Made by a program: the position numbers and the translations under genes
Source: JANOGU01 sp964499865
Lineage (GTDB): Bacteria > Pseudomonadota > Alphaproteobacteria > Rhodobacterales > Rhodobacteraceae
DNA: 14,803 nucleotides
Direction: 5' to 3'
NCBI GenBank assembly: GCA_964499865.1
Contig: CAZCPY010000075.1
Location: 1 to 14,803, forward strand
Shown here: piece after piece, positions 6,819 through 13,674 of the stretch
Layout: every line of letters starts with the position of its first letter
How positions within the stretch are numbered: the first letter of the stretch is position 1
The notes under the pieces: generated by a model
The model's input: the letters and a program-made list of their open reading frames with translations, nothing else
Database searches by the model: none
Told to the model about the DNA's origin: nothing

Positions 6819-8354
6819 TCACGTTCCATGGTGCGCCACCTCCATGCCGTGCGCGCCGCCCATCATCAGGCCGATCTCGTCGATGGTCAGGCCCCTGACC
6901 GGGCGCGGCGGCGTCAGGCGGCCGGTGTTCAGCGCCGAGAAGCTGTCGGCGATTTCCAGCAGTTCGTCGAGGTCCTGGCTGATGACGACCACCGCCGCGC
7001 CCCCGGCGGCGCGATCGAGGATCGCCTGGCGGATGGCGGCGGCGGCGGCGGCGTCGACGCCCCAGGTCGGCTGGTTGATCACCACCACGCCGGGGGATTG
7101 GCTGAGCTCGCGGCCGACCACGAACTTCTGCAGGTTGCCCCCCGACAGCGCGCGCGCGGCCACATGCGTGCCGGGCGTGCGCACGTCGAAGTCCCTGACC
7201 ACCTGCGCGGCGAAGGCGCCCGCCGCGGCCCAGTCGATGAAGCCGTTCCTGGTCAGCCCCATGCGCGTCGCGCCCGACAGCAGCGCGTTCTCCACAAGGC
7301 TCATGTCGGGCGCCGCGGCATGGCCCAGGCGTTCCTCCGGCGCGGCGACCAGCCCCGCCTTGCGCCGGTCGGTCGGGCCCAGATGCCCCACCTCGCGCCC
7401 GTCGATCTTCACTGCCGCCGGGGGGCTGCGCAATTCGCCCGACAGCGCCAGCAGAAGCTCGTCCTGCCCGTTGCCCGCGACCCCGGCGATGCCCAGCACC
7501 TCGCCCTTCATCACCCGGAACCCCACCGATTTCAGCGCGGTGCCGAAGGGAATGGGCGAGGCGACCGACAGCCCCGTCACCTCCAGCGCCACCGCGCCCT
7601 TGGGTTTCTCGGACCGGGCCGGGGGCGTCAGCGTGGCCCCGACCATCAGTTCGGCCATCTCGCGCCCGGTGCGCTCGCGCGGGGTGCAGGTTGCCACCAC
7701 CCTGCCGCGCCGCAGGATCGTCGCCTCGTCGCAGAGCGCGCGGATCTCCTCCAGCTTGTGGCTGATGTAGAGGATTGCCGTCCCCTCGCGGCCGAGTTGC
7801 CGCAGGGTCTGGAACAGGATGTCCACCTCCTGCGGGGTCAGCACCGAGGTGGGTTCGTCCATGATCAGCAGTTTGGGGTCCTGCAAGAGGCAGCGGATGA
7901 TCTCCACCCGTTGCCGTTCCCCGGCCGACAGGTCGCCGACCATCCGGGCGGGGTCGAGCGGCAGGCCGTAGTCTTCCGACACCCTGCGGATGCGGGTGGC
8001 GAGGTCGCGCATCGGCGGCGGGTGCTCCATCCCCAGCGCCACGTTCTCGGCCACGTCCAGCGCCTCGAACAGGCTGAAGTGCTGGAACACCATCGCCACG
8101 CCCGAGCGCCGCGCGGCGGCGGGACGGTCGGGCGCATAATCCTGCCCGCGGAACCGCATCCGTCCCGCGTCGGGCCGCACCAGGCCGTAGATCATCTTGA
8201 CCAGCGTGGACTTGCCCGCACCGTTCTCGCCCAGAAGCGCATGCACCTCGCCCTCCGAGATGGTGAAGGACACGTCCGCATTGGCGACCACGCCGGGATA
8301 GGCCTTGGTCAGGCCCTGGACGGCCAGAAGTTCGGGCTTGCCGGCAAGGGTCAT
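6819..8354 (-). CDS. ABC transporter ATP-binding protein with two fused nucleotide-binding domains (sugar/nucleoside type)
   Basis: A 511-residue double ATPase that powers import. Domain 1 is complete: Walker A GENGAGKST (42-50), Q-loop Gln91, signature LSAGERQRVE (142-151), Walker B LLIMDEPTS (162-170) with catalytic Glu167, and switch His199 in YISHKLEE. Domain 2 is degenerate, as usual for this family: GVAGNGQDE (291-299) in place of a P-loop, signature LSGGNLQK (403-410), Walker B VVVINQPT (423-430) with Gln at the catalytic-Glu position, and Q460 in place of the switch His. The PEERLGHA segment (339-346) is typical of nucleoside/BMP importers. The ATG at 8354 overlaps the xdhC stop (ATGA, 8351-8354), with AGGAGA 7 nt upstream inside xdhC. 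This overlap is the strongest sign that import and xanthine oxidation are co-expressed. Confidence 0.95.
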   Translation of the reverse strand: MTLAGKPELLAVQGLTKAYPGVVANADVSFTISEGEVHALLGENGAGKSTLVKMIYGLVRPDAGRMRFRGQDYAPDRPAAARRSGVAMVFQHFSLFEALDVAENVALGMEHPPPMRDLATRIRRVSEDYGLPLDPARMVGDLSAGERQRVEIIRCLLQDPKLLIMDEPTSVLTPQEVDILFQTLRQLGREGTAILYISHKLEEIRALCDEATILRRGRVVATCTPRERTGREMAELMVGATLTPPARSEKPKGAVALEVTGLSVASPIPFGTALKSVGFRVMKGEVLGIAGVAGNGQDELLLALSGELRSPPAAVKIDGREVGHLGPTDRRKAGLVAAPEERLGHAAAPDMSLVENALLSGATRMGLTRNGFIDWAAAGAFAAQVVRDFDVRTPGTHVAARALSGGNLQKFVVGRELSQSPGVVVINQPTWGVDAAAAAAIRQAILDRAAGGAAVVVISQDLDELLEIADSFSALNTGRLTPPRPVRGLTIDEIGLMMGGAHGMEVAHHGT

Positions 8355-9445
8355 GGCGCGGTCTCCTGTCGGGCGCTTTGGGCGCTTTGGGCGCTTTGGG
8401 CGCTTTGGGCCAGGATGGCGGCGGCGACGCCGATGGCGATGGCCTGCGGGTGCTTGCCGAGGGAAGGGTCACCGATCGGGCAGCGGATCGCGGCGATGGC
8501 CTCCGGCCGGTGGCCGAGGGTGGCAAGACGCGACCGGAAGCGCGCCCATTTGGTGGCGGACCCGATCAGGCCGCACGTGCCGAATCCGTGGGTCAGCAGC
8601 CCGTGGCAGAGCGCGAGGTCGAGCGCGTGCGAGAAGGTCAGGATCAGGTGCCCGACATCCCGCGGGGCCCGCGCGATCAGGCTTTCCGGCGCGCGGTCGT
8701 TCAGCACGGTCACGCCGGGGGGAATGCTTTCGGGAAAGCGGTCGGCGGCCACGTCGATCCAGGTGACGGCAAGGCCCGGCAGGGGCGCCAGCACGCCGAC
8801 GATGGCGCGCCCCACATGCCCCGCGCCCCAGACCCAGACGCGACGGCTGGCCCGGGCCACCGGCTCCACCAGCCAGCCCTGCACCAGCGTGGTGCGGGGA
8901 AGCGTCCCCTGCGCCCGCGCCCGGTCCAGCAGCCGCTTCACCGAAAGCGGCATCGGGCGGCCGTCCAGCGCGCGGGCGTGCACGTCGTCCGGCAGCGCGG
9001 CGACAGAAGCCGCGTCGAAGACCTCGGTCACCAGCGTCACCGCCCCGCCGCAGCACTGGCCGAGCGCGGGGCCGAGCGGCAGGCGGTCGATGCGTGGCGC
9101 GGGCAGCCCCCCCACCCCATCCCTCCCCCACGAGGGGGGAGGGAGGCGCCCGGCCTCGGCCCGCGGCACCCCGGTCACGGACGGCGCCTCCCCTCCCCCG
9201 CGCGGGGAGGGGATGGGGGAGGGGGGCACGGCGCGCAGCATCCCACGCGCCCGCGCCGCCGCCTCCCATTCCAGCGCCCCGCCGCCGATGGTGCCGGACT
9301 GGCCGCCATCCCGCGAGGCGTCCGCCCAGACCAGCATCGCCGCCCCCGCCTCGCGCGGGGCGGAACCTGCGGTCTCGGCCACCACCACCCGGGCGACGCG
9401 GCCATGGGCCGTGCAGGCAGCGAGGAGCGCCTCACGATCCAGCAT
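8351..9445 (-). CDS. xdhC: xanthine dehydrogenase accessory protein XdhC, with a 40-residue repeat-derived insertion
   Basis: A 364-residue XdhC. This family binds molybdenum cofactor, promotes its sulfuration and inserts it into the XdhB subunit. The N-terminal XdhC/CoxI domain (about 5-135) shows AETAGSAPREAGAAMLVW, SGTIGGGALEWEA and LGPALGQCCGG, whose cysteine pair (131-132) includes the conserved family cysteine. The C-terminal Rossmann-like domain begins at VWVWGAGHVGRAIV and includes GLIGSATKWARFRSRL. Residues 74-113 come entirely from a palindromic repeat inserted in frame; without them GMLRAV would join LPAPRIDRLPLGP, as in ordinary homologues. The tail has four SAQ/QSA repeats. The ATG at 9445 is preferred, since the ATG at 9466 lies inside a dispersed intergenic repeat and has no ribosome site; neither start has a strong one. 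The gene lies 80 nt after xdhB and overlaps the importer ATPase by 4 nt. Confidence 0.92.
   Translation of the reverse strand: MLDREALLAACTAHGRVARVVVAETAGSAPREAGAAMLVWADASRDGGQSGTIGGGALEWEAAARARGMLRAVPPSPIPSPRGGGEAPSVTGVPRAEAGRLPPPSWGRDGVGGLPAPRIDRLPLGPALGQCCGGAVTLVTEVFDAASVAALPDDVHARALDGRPMPLSVKRLLDRARAQGTLPRTTLVQGWLVEPVARASRRVWVWGAGHVGRAIVGVLAPLPGLAVTWIDVAADRFPESIPPGVTVLNDRAPESLIARAPRDVGHLILTFSHALDLALCHGLLTHGFGTCGLIGSATKWARFRSRLATLGHRPEAIAAIRCPIGDPSLGKHPQAIAIGVAAAILAQSAQSAQSAQSARQETAP
8372..8407 (-). repeat. 9-bp tandem repeat, four perfect copies, at the 3' end of xdhC
   Basis: The unit GGCGCTTTG (plus strand) is repeated perfectly four times from 8372 to 8407, with a partial fifth unit beyond it. 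On the minus strand it codes for repeating Ser-Ala-Gln in the last residues of XdhC. Because the unit is three codons, gain or loss of a copy keeps the frame, so the length of the tail is likely polymorphic. It ends only about 20 bp before the importer ATPase start codon. Confidence 0.95.
9107..9226. mobile_element. 120-bp GC-rich palindromic repeat element inserted in frame in xdhC
   Basis: The 44-bp arms (9107-9150 and 9183-9226) are imperfect inverted copies. The left begins with a C tract and runs CCACCCCATCCCTCCCCCA to GGGAGGCGCC; the right begins GGCGCCTCCCCTCCCCCG and ends in GATGGGGGAGGGGGG. Each arm also has an internal C-rich/G-rich hairpin (CTCCCC...GGGGAG). A 32-bp centre separates them. 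The length is exactly 40 codons without a stop. Reading frames of this element elsewhere give the familiar low-complexity PPSPLVGEGWG-type peptides, which I recognise as a dispersed repeat of alphaproteobacterial genomes; I cannot name the family with certainty. It encodes no protein of its own and was probably moved by an enzyme encoded elsewhere. Confidence 0.85.
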
Positions 9446-9457
9446 GACCCGCCCCCG

Positions 9458-9507
9458 CCGCTTCATCTTGGCTGAAATACCCCGGGGTCCGGGGCAGAGC
9501 CCCGGGG
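9458..9507 (-). repeat. dispersed 50-bp intergenic repeat, copy 1 (xdhB-xdhC gap)
   Basis: Read on the minus strand it begins CCCCGGGGCTCTGCCCCGG, continues ACCCCGGGGTATTTCAG, and ends AAGATGAAGCGG. It matches the copy at 13580-13629 over its whole length with a handful of differences clustered in the middle-right part. The first 19 nt contain a GC stem (CCGGGGC/GCCCCGG), followed by a short T-rich step, giving a terminator-like look. It fills most of the 80-nt gap between xdhB and xdhC and contains the ATG at 9466, which argues against that ATG as the xdhC start. Confidence 0.85.
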
Positions 9508-9525
9508 ATTTCCACCAGCGCCACC

Positions 9526-11892
9526 TCAGCCATGACCGCGCACCCGCGCGACCGCCGCCAGCACCCGCTCTGCCGTCGCGGGCGCGTCGAGCGCGGGGTA
9601 GACCTTGCCGTCCCCGCAGGCCGCGATTGCGTCCGACAGGGCGAGGAAGGCGCTGATCCCCAGCATGAAGGGGGGTTCCCCCACCGCCTTGGACTTGCCC
9701 ACCGTATCCTCGCGGTTGGGCCTGCCCCAGAGCGCCACGTTGAACACCCGCGGCCGGTCGGAACAGGCGGGGATCTTGTAGGTGGACGGCGCGTGGGTGG
9801 CGAGATGGCCCCGGTCGTCCCAGACCAGCTCCTCCGTCGTCAGCCAGCCGGCCCCCTGCACGTAGGCGCCCTCGATCTGGCCGATGTCGAGCGCGGGGTT
9901 CAGCGGGGCGCCGGTGTCGTGCAGAAGGTCGGCGCGCAGGATGCGGTTCTCGCCGGTCAGGGTGTCGATCACCACCTCGGTCACCGCCGCGCCATAGGCG
10001 AAGTAGTAGAACGGCCGACCCTGTCCCCTGATGCGGTCCCAGACGATCTTTGGCGTGGCGTAGAAGCCGGTCGAGGACAGCGACACCCGCGCCGCATAGG
10101 CCATGCCCGCGACCTCGGCAAAGCTGTAGTCCGCCCCCGCGACCTTCACCCGGCCGCCTTCGAAGCGCACCGCCGAGGGTTCCGCCTGGTGTCGCGGCCC
10201 GAGGAACGCCGCCAGCCGGTCGCGCAGGGTCTCGCAGGCGGCCCGGGCGGCCATCCCGTTCAGGTCGGCCCCCGAACTTGCCGCGGTGGCAGAGGTATTG
10301 GGCACCTTGGCGGTATCCGTCGCGGTGATCTTCACCTGGCCCGGGTCGATCCCGAAGACCCCGGCGGCGACCTGCGCGACCTTCCGGAACAGGCCCTGTC
10401 CCATCTCTGTCCCGCCGTGGTTCAGGATGACCGATCCGTCCTGGTAGATGTGCACCAGCGCGCCCGCCTGGTTGTACTGGGTCAGGGTGAAGCTGATGCC
10501 GAACTTCACCGGCGTCAGCGCGATGCCCTTCTTCAGCAGCCCGTTCCGGGCGTTCCAGTCGCGGACGGCGGCCTTGCGGGCGCGGTAGTCCGAGGTCCGC
10601 TCCAGCTCCTCCACCAGCGCATCGCCGGCGAAGTCCTCCACCGGCATGCCGTAGGGTGTGGTCTGCGGGCCGGTCTCTACCGGTTTCGGCGAATGCGCGC
10701 CGCCGAAGCGTTTCGCGGTGCCGGGGCCCCCCGACTGACCTGGCGGCGCCCCGGCGCGGTAGAAGTTGAGCCTGCGCACGTCCGCAGGCTCCCGCCCGAC
10801 GGCAAAGGCCACGTGGTCCAGCACGCGCTCGATCCCCACCATGCCCTGCGGGCCGCCGAAGCCGCGGAAGGCGGTGGCGGATTGCGTGTTGGTGCGCAGC
10901 CGGTGGCTTTCGATGCGGATCGCGGGCAGCCAGTAGCAGTTGTCGGCATGCAGCATGGCGCGGTCGGCGACCGGCAGGGACAGATCCTGGCTCCAGCCGC
11001 AGCGGAACAGGTGGGTGAACTCCACCCCCAGGATGCGCCCCGCGGCGTCGTGGCCCGCGCGGTAGAGGATCGCGAGGTCGTGCCGCTTGCCGGTGATGAG
11101 CATGTCGTCATCGCGGTCATAGCGCATCCGGGCGGGCCGCCCGGTGCGGGCGGCCACCACGGCACAGGCGAGGGCCAGCGCATTTCCCTGGCTTTCCTTG
11201 CCGCCGAAGCCGCCACCCATGCGGCGGGTTTCCACCCGGACCGCGGACATCGGAAGGTGCAGGGCGTGGGCGACCTTGTGCTGGATCTCGGTCGGGTGCT
11301 GGGTCGAGGACAGCACGTGCATGTCGCCGCCCTCGCCCGGGATCGCGGCGGCGACCTGGCCTTCCAGATAGAAATGCTCCTGCCCGCCGACCTCGAACCG
11401 CCCCTCTACCCGGTGCGGCGCCCCGGCGATGGCGGCGGCGGCATCGCCGCGGGTCCAGACCACGGGGCCGGATTCAAAGCGGGAATTGGCGGCAAGCGCC
11501 TGGTCCACGGTCAGCAGGGCAGGCTTCCCGGCATGGGTCACACGGCCCAGCCGCGCCGCCCTGCGCGCCGCCAGATGGCTGTCGGCCACCACCAGGAAGA
11601 CCGGCTGGCCGATATAGTGGACCACACCCGTGGCCAGCAGCGGCTCGTCGTGCTTGGACGGCGAACAGTCCGGCATCTCGGCGAAATCCGCGGCCGACAG
11701 GACCATCACCACGCCCGGAGCGGCGCGCGCGGCGGAAAGGTCCAGCGCGGTGATCTGGCCATGCGCGACGGTGGACAGGCCGAAGGCCAGATGCAGCGCA
11801 TCGCCCGGCAGGGACACATCGTCGATGTAGCGCGCCTGCCCGGTCACATGCAGGGGGGCGGCGTCGTGGGGCAGGGGCTGGCCGAGGCTCAC
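9526..11892 (-). CDS. xdhB: xanthine dehydrogenase, molybdopterin-binding large subunit
   Basis: A 788-residue molybdenum subunit that hydroxylates hypoxanthine to xanthine and xanthine to urate. It carries the substrate-site residues of true xanthine dehydrogenases, at positions equivalent to R. capsulatus XdhB: Gln198 (STQHPTEIQ), Glu233 (GGGFGGKES), Arg311 (VADRAMLHADNCY) and the catalytic base Glu739 (VGEPPFMLG). The cofactor segment AFRGFGGPQG is at 341-350. Glu233 and Arg311 together favour purine over aldehyde substrates. The start is GTG at 11892, overlapping the xdhA TGA by 4 nt (GTGA), with GGAGG 7 nt upstream. A Gly/Pro-rich linker at about 380-410 seems a little longer than usual and contains a DNA dyad. 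Works as an (XdhAB)2 heterotetramer in the cytoplasm, loaded by XdhC. Confidence 0.96.
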   Translation of the reverse strand: MSLGQPLPHDAAPLHVTGQARYIDDVSLPGDALHLAFGLSTVAHGQITALDLSAARAAPGVVMVLSAADFAEMPDCSPSKHDEPLLATGVVHYIGQPVFLVVADSHLAARRAARLGRVTHAGKPALLTVDQALAANSRFESGPVVWTRGDAAAAIAGAPHRVEGRFEVGGQEHFYLEGQVAAAIPGEGGDMHVLSSTQHPTEIQHKVAHALHLPMSAVRVETRRMGGGFGGKESQGNALALACAVVAARTGRPARMRYDRDDDMLITGKRHDLAILYRAGHDAAGRILGVEFTHLFRCGWSQDLSLPVADRAMLHADNCYWLPAIRIESHRLRTNTQSATAFRGFGGPQGMVGIERVLDHVAFAVGREPADVRRLNFYRAGAPPGQSGGPGTAKRFGGAHSPKPVETGPQTTPYGMPVEDFAGDALVEELERTSDYRARKAAVRDWNARNGLLKKGIALTPVKFGISFTLTQYNQAGALVHIYQDGSVILNHGGTEMGQGLFRKVAQVAAGVFGIDPGQVKITATDTAKVPNTSATAASSGADLNGMAARAACETLRDRLAAFLGPRHQAEPSAVRFEGGRVKVAGADYSFAEVAGMAYAARVSLSSTGFYATPKIVWDRIRGQGRPFYYFAYGAAVTEVVIDTLTGENRILRADLLHDTGAPLNPALDIGQIEGAYVQGAGWLTTEELVWDDRGHLATHAPSTYKIPACSDRPRVFNVALWGRPNREDTVGKSKAVGEPPFMLGISAFLALSDAIAACGDGKVYPALDAPATAERVLAAVARVRGHG
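10685..10707. repeat. small inverted repeat in the xdhB linker region
   Basis: TTCGGCG (10685-10691) and CGCCGAA (10701-10707) form a perfect 7-bp inverted repeat around a 9-nt loop. It lies in the codons for a Gly-rich, low-conservation linker of XdhB (about residues 394-402). It could be a small palindromic insertion or a chance dyad in GC-rich sequence. Confidence 0.5.
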
Positions 11893-13262
11893 GGGGCGAC
11901 CTCCAGCACCGAGACGGTTTCCCCGGCAAGGTCGCGCGCATAGCGGTCGAGCATGTTGGCGGCGGTCGCGAGGCGGTAGGCGGCCGAGGCACGCATGTCC
12001 GACAGGGGCGTGAAGTCCTGCGCGAAGGCGGGTTTCGCGGCGGCGATGGTGGCGGGGGTCCAGTCGCGGCCCAGAAGGGCGGCCTCGACATGCGTGGCGC
12101 GTTTGGGGATGCCCGCCATCCCGCCGAAGGCGATGCGGGCGGCGGTGACTGTCCCGTCTTCGATGGTCACGTTGAAACAGCCGCAAACGGCCGAGATGTC
12201 CTGGTCGAACCGTTTGGACAGCTTGTAGCAGCGTAAGGATGGCGCCGCGGCTGGAATCGTGACGGCCTCCACGAATTCGCCCGGGCGGCGGTCCTGCTTG
12301 CGGTAGTCGAGGAAGAAGGCCTCCAGCGGCATCTCGCGGCGGGTGTCGCCCTGGCGCAGGTGCAGCATGGCGCCCATGGCGATCAGCGCGGGCGGGCCGT
12401 CGCCGATCGGCGAGCCGTTGGCGATGTTGCCGCCGATGGTGGCGGCATTGCGGACCTGCACCGAGGCATAGCGCCGGAGAAGCTCGGCGAAGGAGGGGAA
12501 ATCGCCCTTCAGCGCCTGCAGCATGGCCTCGATGGTGACGCCTGCGCCGATGCGGATGCGGTCGCCCTGCCGGTCGATGCGGCGCAGGTCCCCGATGCCG
12601 CCGAGGAAGGCGACCGGAGAGAGGTCGCGGAGCTGCTTGGTCACCCAGAGGCCCACGTCGGTGGCGCCGGCGATCAGGGTGGCGTCGGGACGGGCGGCAT
12701 ACCAGGCGGCAAGGTCGTCGGAGGTGCGCGGGCGGAAGGCGTCTTCCGTCCCGGTCCCCGCGGCGGTCGGCGGCGTGTCGGTCAGGTGCGCGGGCACCGG
12801 CGCGGCCTCGGCCGCAACCGCGGCCTTCACGATCGGCGCGTAGCCCGTGCAGCGGCAGAGGTTGCCCGCCAGCACGTCGTCGTGGTCGCGCCGCCCGGCC
12901 ATGTGGCCGACCGCCATCGAGACGACGAAACCGGGCGTGCAGAAGCCGCACTGCGAGCCGTGATGGTCCACCATCGCCGCCTGCACCGGGTGCGGCGTGC
13001 CGCCCGGCGCGGCGATCCCCTCGACCGTGCGCACCGCGCGGCCGTCCAGTTGGGGCAGGAACAGGATGCAGGCGTTCAGCGCCTTCGGCCCCTCGGCATC
13101 GGTGACCATCACCGTGCAGGCGCCGCAGTCGCCCTCGTTGCATCCTTCCTTGGTCCCGGTCAGCCCGCGCACCTCGCGCAGCCAGTCGAGCAGCGTCCGG
13201 GTGGCGGGCTCTCCCGTCACCCGGACCGGCGTTCCGTTGAGCAGAAACGCGATCTCGGCCAT
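11889..13262 (-). CDS. xdhA: xanthine dehydrogenase, [2Fe-2S]/FAD small subunit
   Basis: A 457-residue electron-transfer subunit that moves electrons from the molybdenum site through two iron-sulfur clusters to FAD and NAD+. The plant-type [2Fe-2S] cluster is held by Cys41, 46, 49 and 65 (GCNEGDCGACT...NAC). The second, all-helical cluster is held by Cys105, 108, 136 and 138 (SQCGFC...NLCRC). The FAD domain begins near 180, with LIAGATDVGL and RNAATIGGNIANGSPIGD (271-288). The C-terminal flavoprotein domain follows. The ATG at 13262 gives a complete N-terminus, but the ribosome site is weak (GACGAG directly upstream, GGGGAGA about 19 nt away). First gene of the proposed purine operon; divergent from dnaE. 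The control region is the 412-bp gap to the right. Confidence 0.96.
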   Translation of the reverse strand: MAEIAFLLNGTPVRVTGEPATRTLLDWLREVRGLTGTKEGCNEGDCGACTVMVTDAEGPKALNACILFLPQLDGRAVRTVEGIAAPGGTPHPVQAAMVDHHGSQCGFCTPGFVVSMAVGHMAGRRDHDDVLAGNLCRCTGYAPIVKAAVAAEAAPVPAHLTDTPPTAAGTGTEDAFRPRTSDDLAAWYAARPDATLIAGATDVGLWVTKQLRDLSPVAFLGGIGDLRRIDRQGDRIRIGAGVTIEAMLQALKGDFPSFAELLRRYASVQVRNAATIGGNIANGSPIGDGPPALIAMGAMLHLRQGDTRREMPLEAFFLDYRKQDRRPGEFVEAVTIPAAAPSLRCYKLSKRFDQDISAVCGCFNVTIEDGTVTAARIAFGGMAGIPKRATHVEAALLGRDWTPATIAAAKPAFAQDFTPLSDMRASAAYRLATAANMLDRYARDLAGETVSVLEVAP

Positions 13263-13341
13263 CTCGTCGTCTCGCCGCGGTCTCCCCGTTCGAGGACTTT
13301 GCGCGCCCGCCCGATGCGGCGTAAGGCAGGTCGCGCCCCCC

Positions 13342-13360
13342 GGGACCTGTTGCCGGTCCC
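13342..13360. promoter_or_regulatory. dyad upstream of xdhA, candidate operator
   Basis: GGGACC (13342-13347), 7-nt spacer TGTTGCC, GGTCCC (13355-13360): a perfect 6-bp inverted repeat with about 13 nt between half-site centres. It lies 80-98 bp upstream of the xdhA start codon, where an operator for a dimeric purine-responsive regulator would fit. No regulator gene is in the window, so the role is speculative. Confidence 0.3.
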
Positions 13361-13443
13361 TCTCCCTTGACGCCATGAAGCCTGTCCGGCGTCCATGTGG
13401 CAAGCGTGCCCTTTGACCGGACGGCGGAAGGACTTTCGTCTTT

Positions 13444-13460
13444 TGCCCGAAAATCGGGCA
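13444..13460. promoter_or_regulatory. 17-bp dyad in the xdhA-dnaE gap
   Basis: TGCCCGA (13444-13450), AAA, TCGGGCA (13454-13460): a perfect 7-bp inverted repeat around a 3-nt centre, next to a local T/A-rich step (CTTTCGTCTTTTGC). Either a compact operator or a small RNA hairpin in the dnaE leader. It has no long U tract after the stem on either strand. Confidence 0.35.
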
Positions 13461-13487
13461 GAGTGTCGGGCGTTGGTCCAAGCGGAC

Positions 13488-13534
13488 GGCGGGCTCGACC
13501 CCACCCCGAAGGGGGGCGGGGGTGCTCGCCCGCC
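13488..13534. repeat. 47-bp GC-rich hairpin in the dnaE upstream region
   Basis: Outer arms GGCGGGC (13488-13494) and GCCCGCC (13528-13534) are exact complements. Inside them C-rich (ACCCCACCCC) and G-rich (GGGGGGCGGGGGT) tracts pair around a GAA loop. The C-tract/G-tract architecture resembles the arms of the element inside xdhC, but I cannot show common origin by eye. Confidence 0.6.
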
Positions 13535-13579
13535 GTGGCTGCCGCGGGTCCCGGTCTGTGGCGCCGCGCGGGTGGAGAG

Positions 13580-13629
13580 CCCCGGGGCGCTGCCCCGGAC
13601 CCCGGGATACTTGGGAAGAGATGAAGGAG
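13580..13629 (+). repeat. dispersed 50-bp intergenic repeat, copy 2 (upstream of dnaE)
   Basis: On the plus strand it reads CCCCGGGGCGCTGCCCCGG, then ACCCCGGGATACTTGGG, then AAGAGATGAAGGAG. It is the same element as 9458-9507 in opposite genomic orientation. Conserved parts are the GC stem, the ACCCCGGG block, the TA(T/C)TT step and the AGATGAAG box; the 5-6 bases between step and box differ. It lies 45 bp before the dnaE start codon. Confidence 0.85.
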
Positions 13630-13674
13630 CGGGGCGGCTTCCGGTGGCGGGACGGGCGCGGTAGCCTTTGCGCC

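Larger units (their letters stand above)
13263..13674. promoter_or_regulatory. divergent xdhA-dnaE intergenic region
   Basis: No convincing gene lies here; open frames on both strands are short, Arg/Pro/Gly-rich and lack family motifs. The region must carry the promoters of xdhA (minus) and dnaE (plus). I cannot fix either with confidence: a TTGACC at 13413-13418 on the plus strand has no good -10 17 nt away. What can be seen is a set of dyads (13342-13360, 13444-13460, 13488-13534) and a dispersed repeat (13580-13629), listed separately. Confidence 0.5.

Noticed and set aside
8372..8407. Possible CRISPR-like array
   Set aside because: Units are 9 bp, directly adjacent with no spacers, and lie within a coding sequence. 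It is a simple tandem repeat.
9100..9269. Peptides of the PPSPLVGEGWGGG type in frames other than xdhC
   Set aside because: Frequently mis-annotated as small proteins, but produced by the GC-rich palindromic element rather than by a gene.
9445..9466. Upstream ATG (9466) as the xdhC start
   Set aside because: The ATG lies in the conserved AGATGAAG box of a dispersed intergenic repeat and lacks a ribosome binding site. The ATG at 9445 is preferred, though not proven.
6786..9656. A 956-codon plus-strand open frame antisense to the ATPase and xdhC
   Set aside because: It has no family motifs and is dominated by Arg, Gly, Pro and His. The minus-strand genes in the same interval have full catalytic motifs.
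13413..13441. TTGACC as the -35 of a dnaE promoter
   Set aside because: The hexamer 17 nt downstream (TCGTCT) is a poor -10, and the leader would exceed 230 nt. Not strong enough to list as a promoter.
13397..13664. Small plus-strand open frames in the xdhA-dnaE gap
   Set aside because: They cross the dispersed repeat and the GC hairpin, have repeat-like composition and no ribosome site, and show no recognisable domain.
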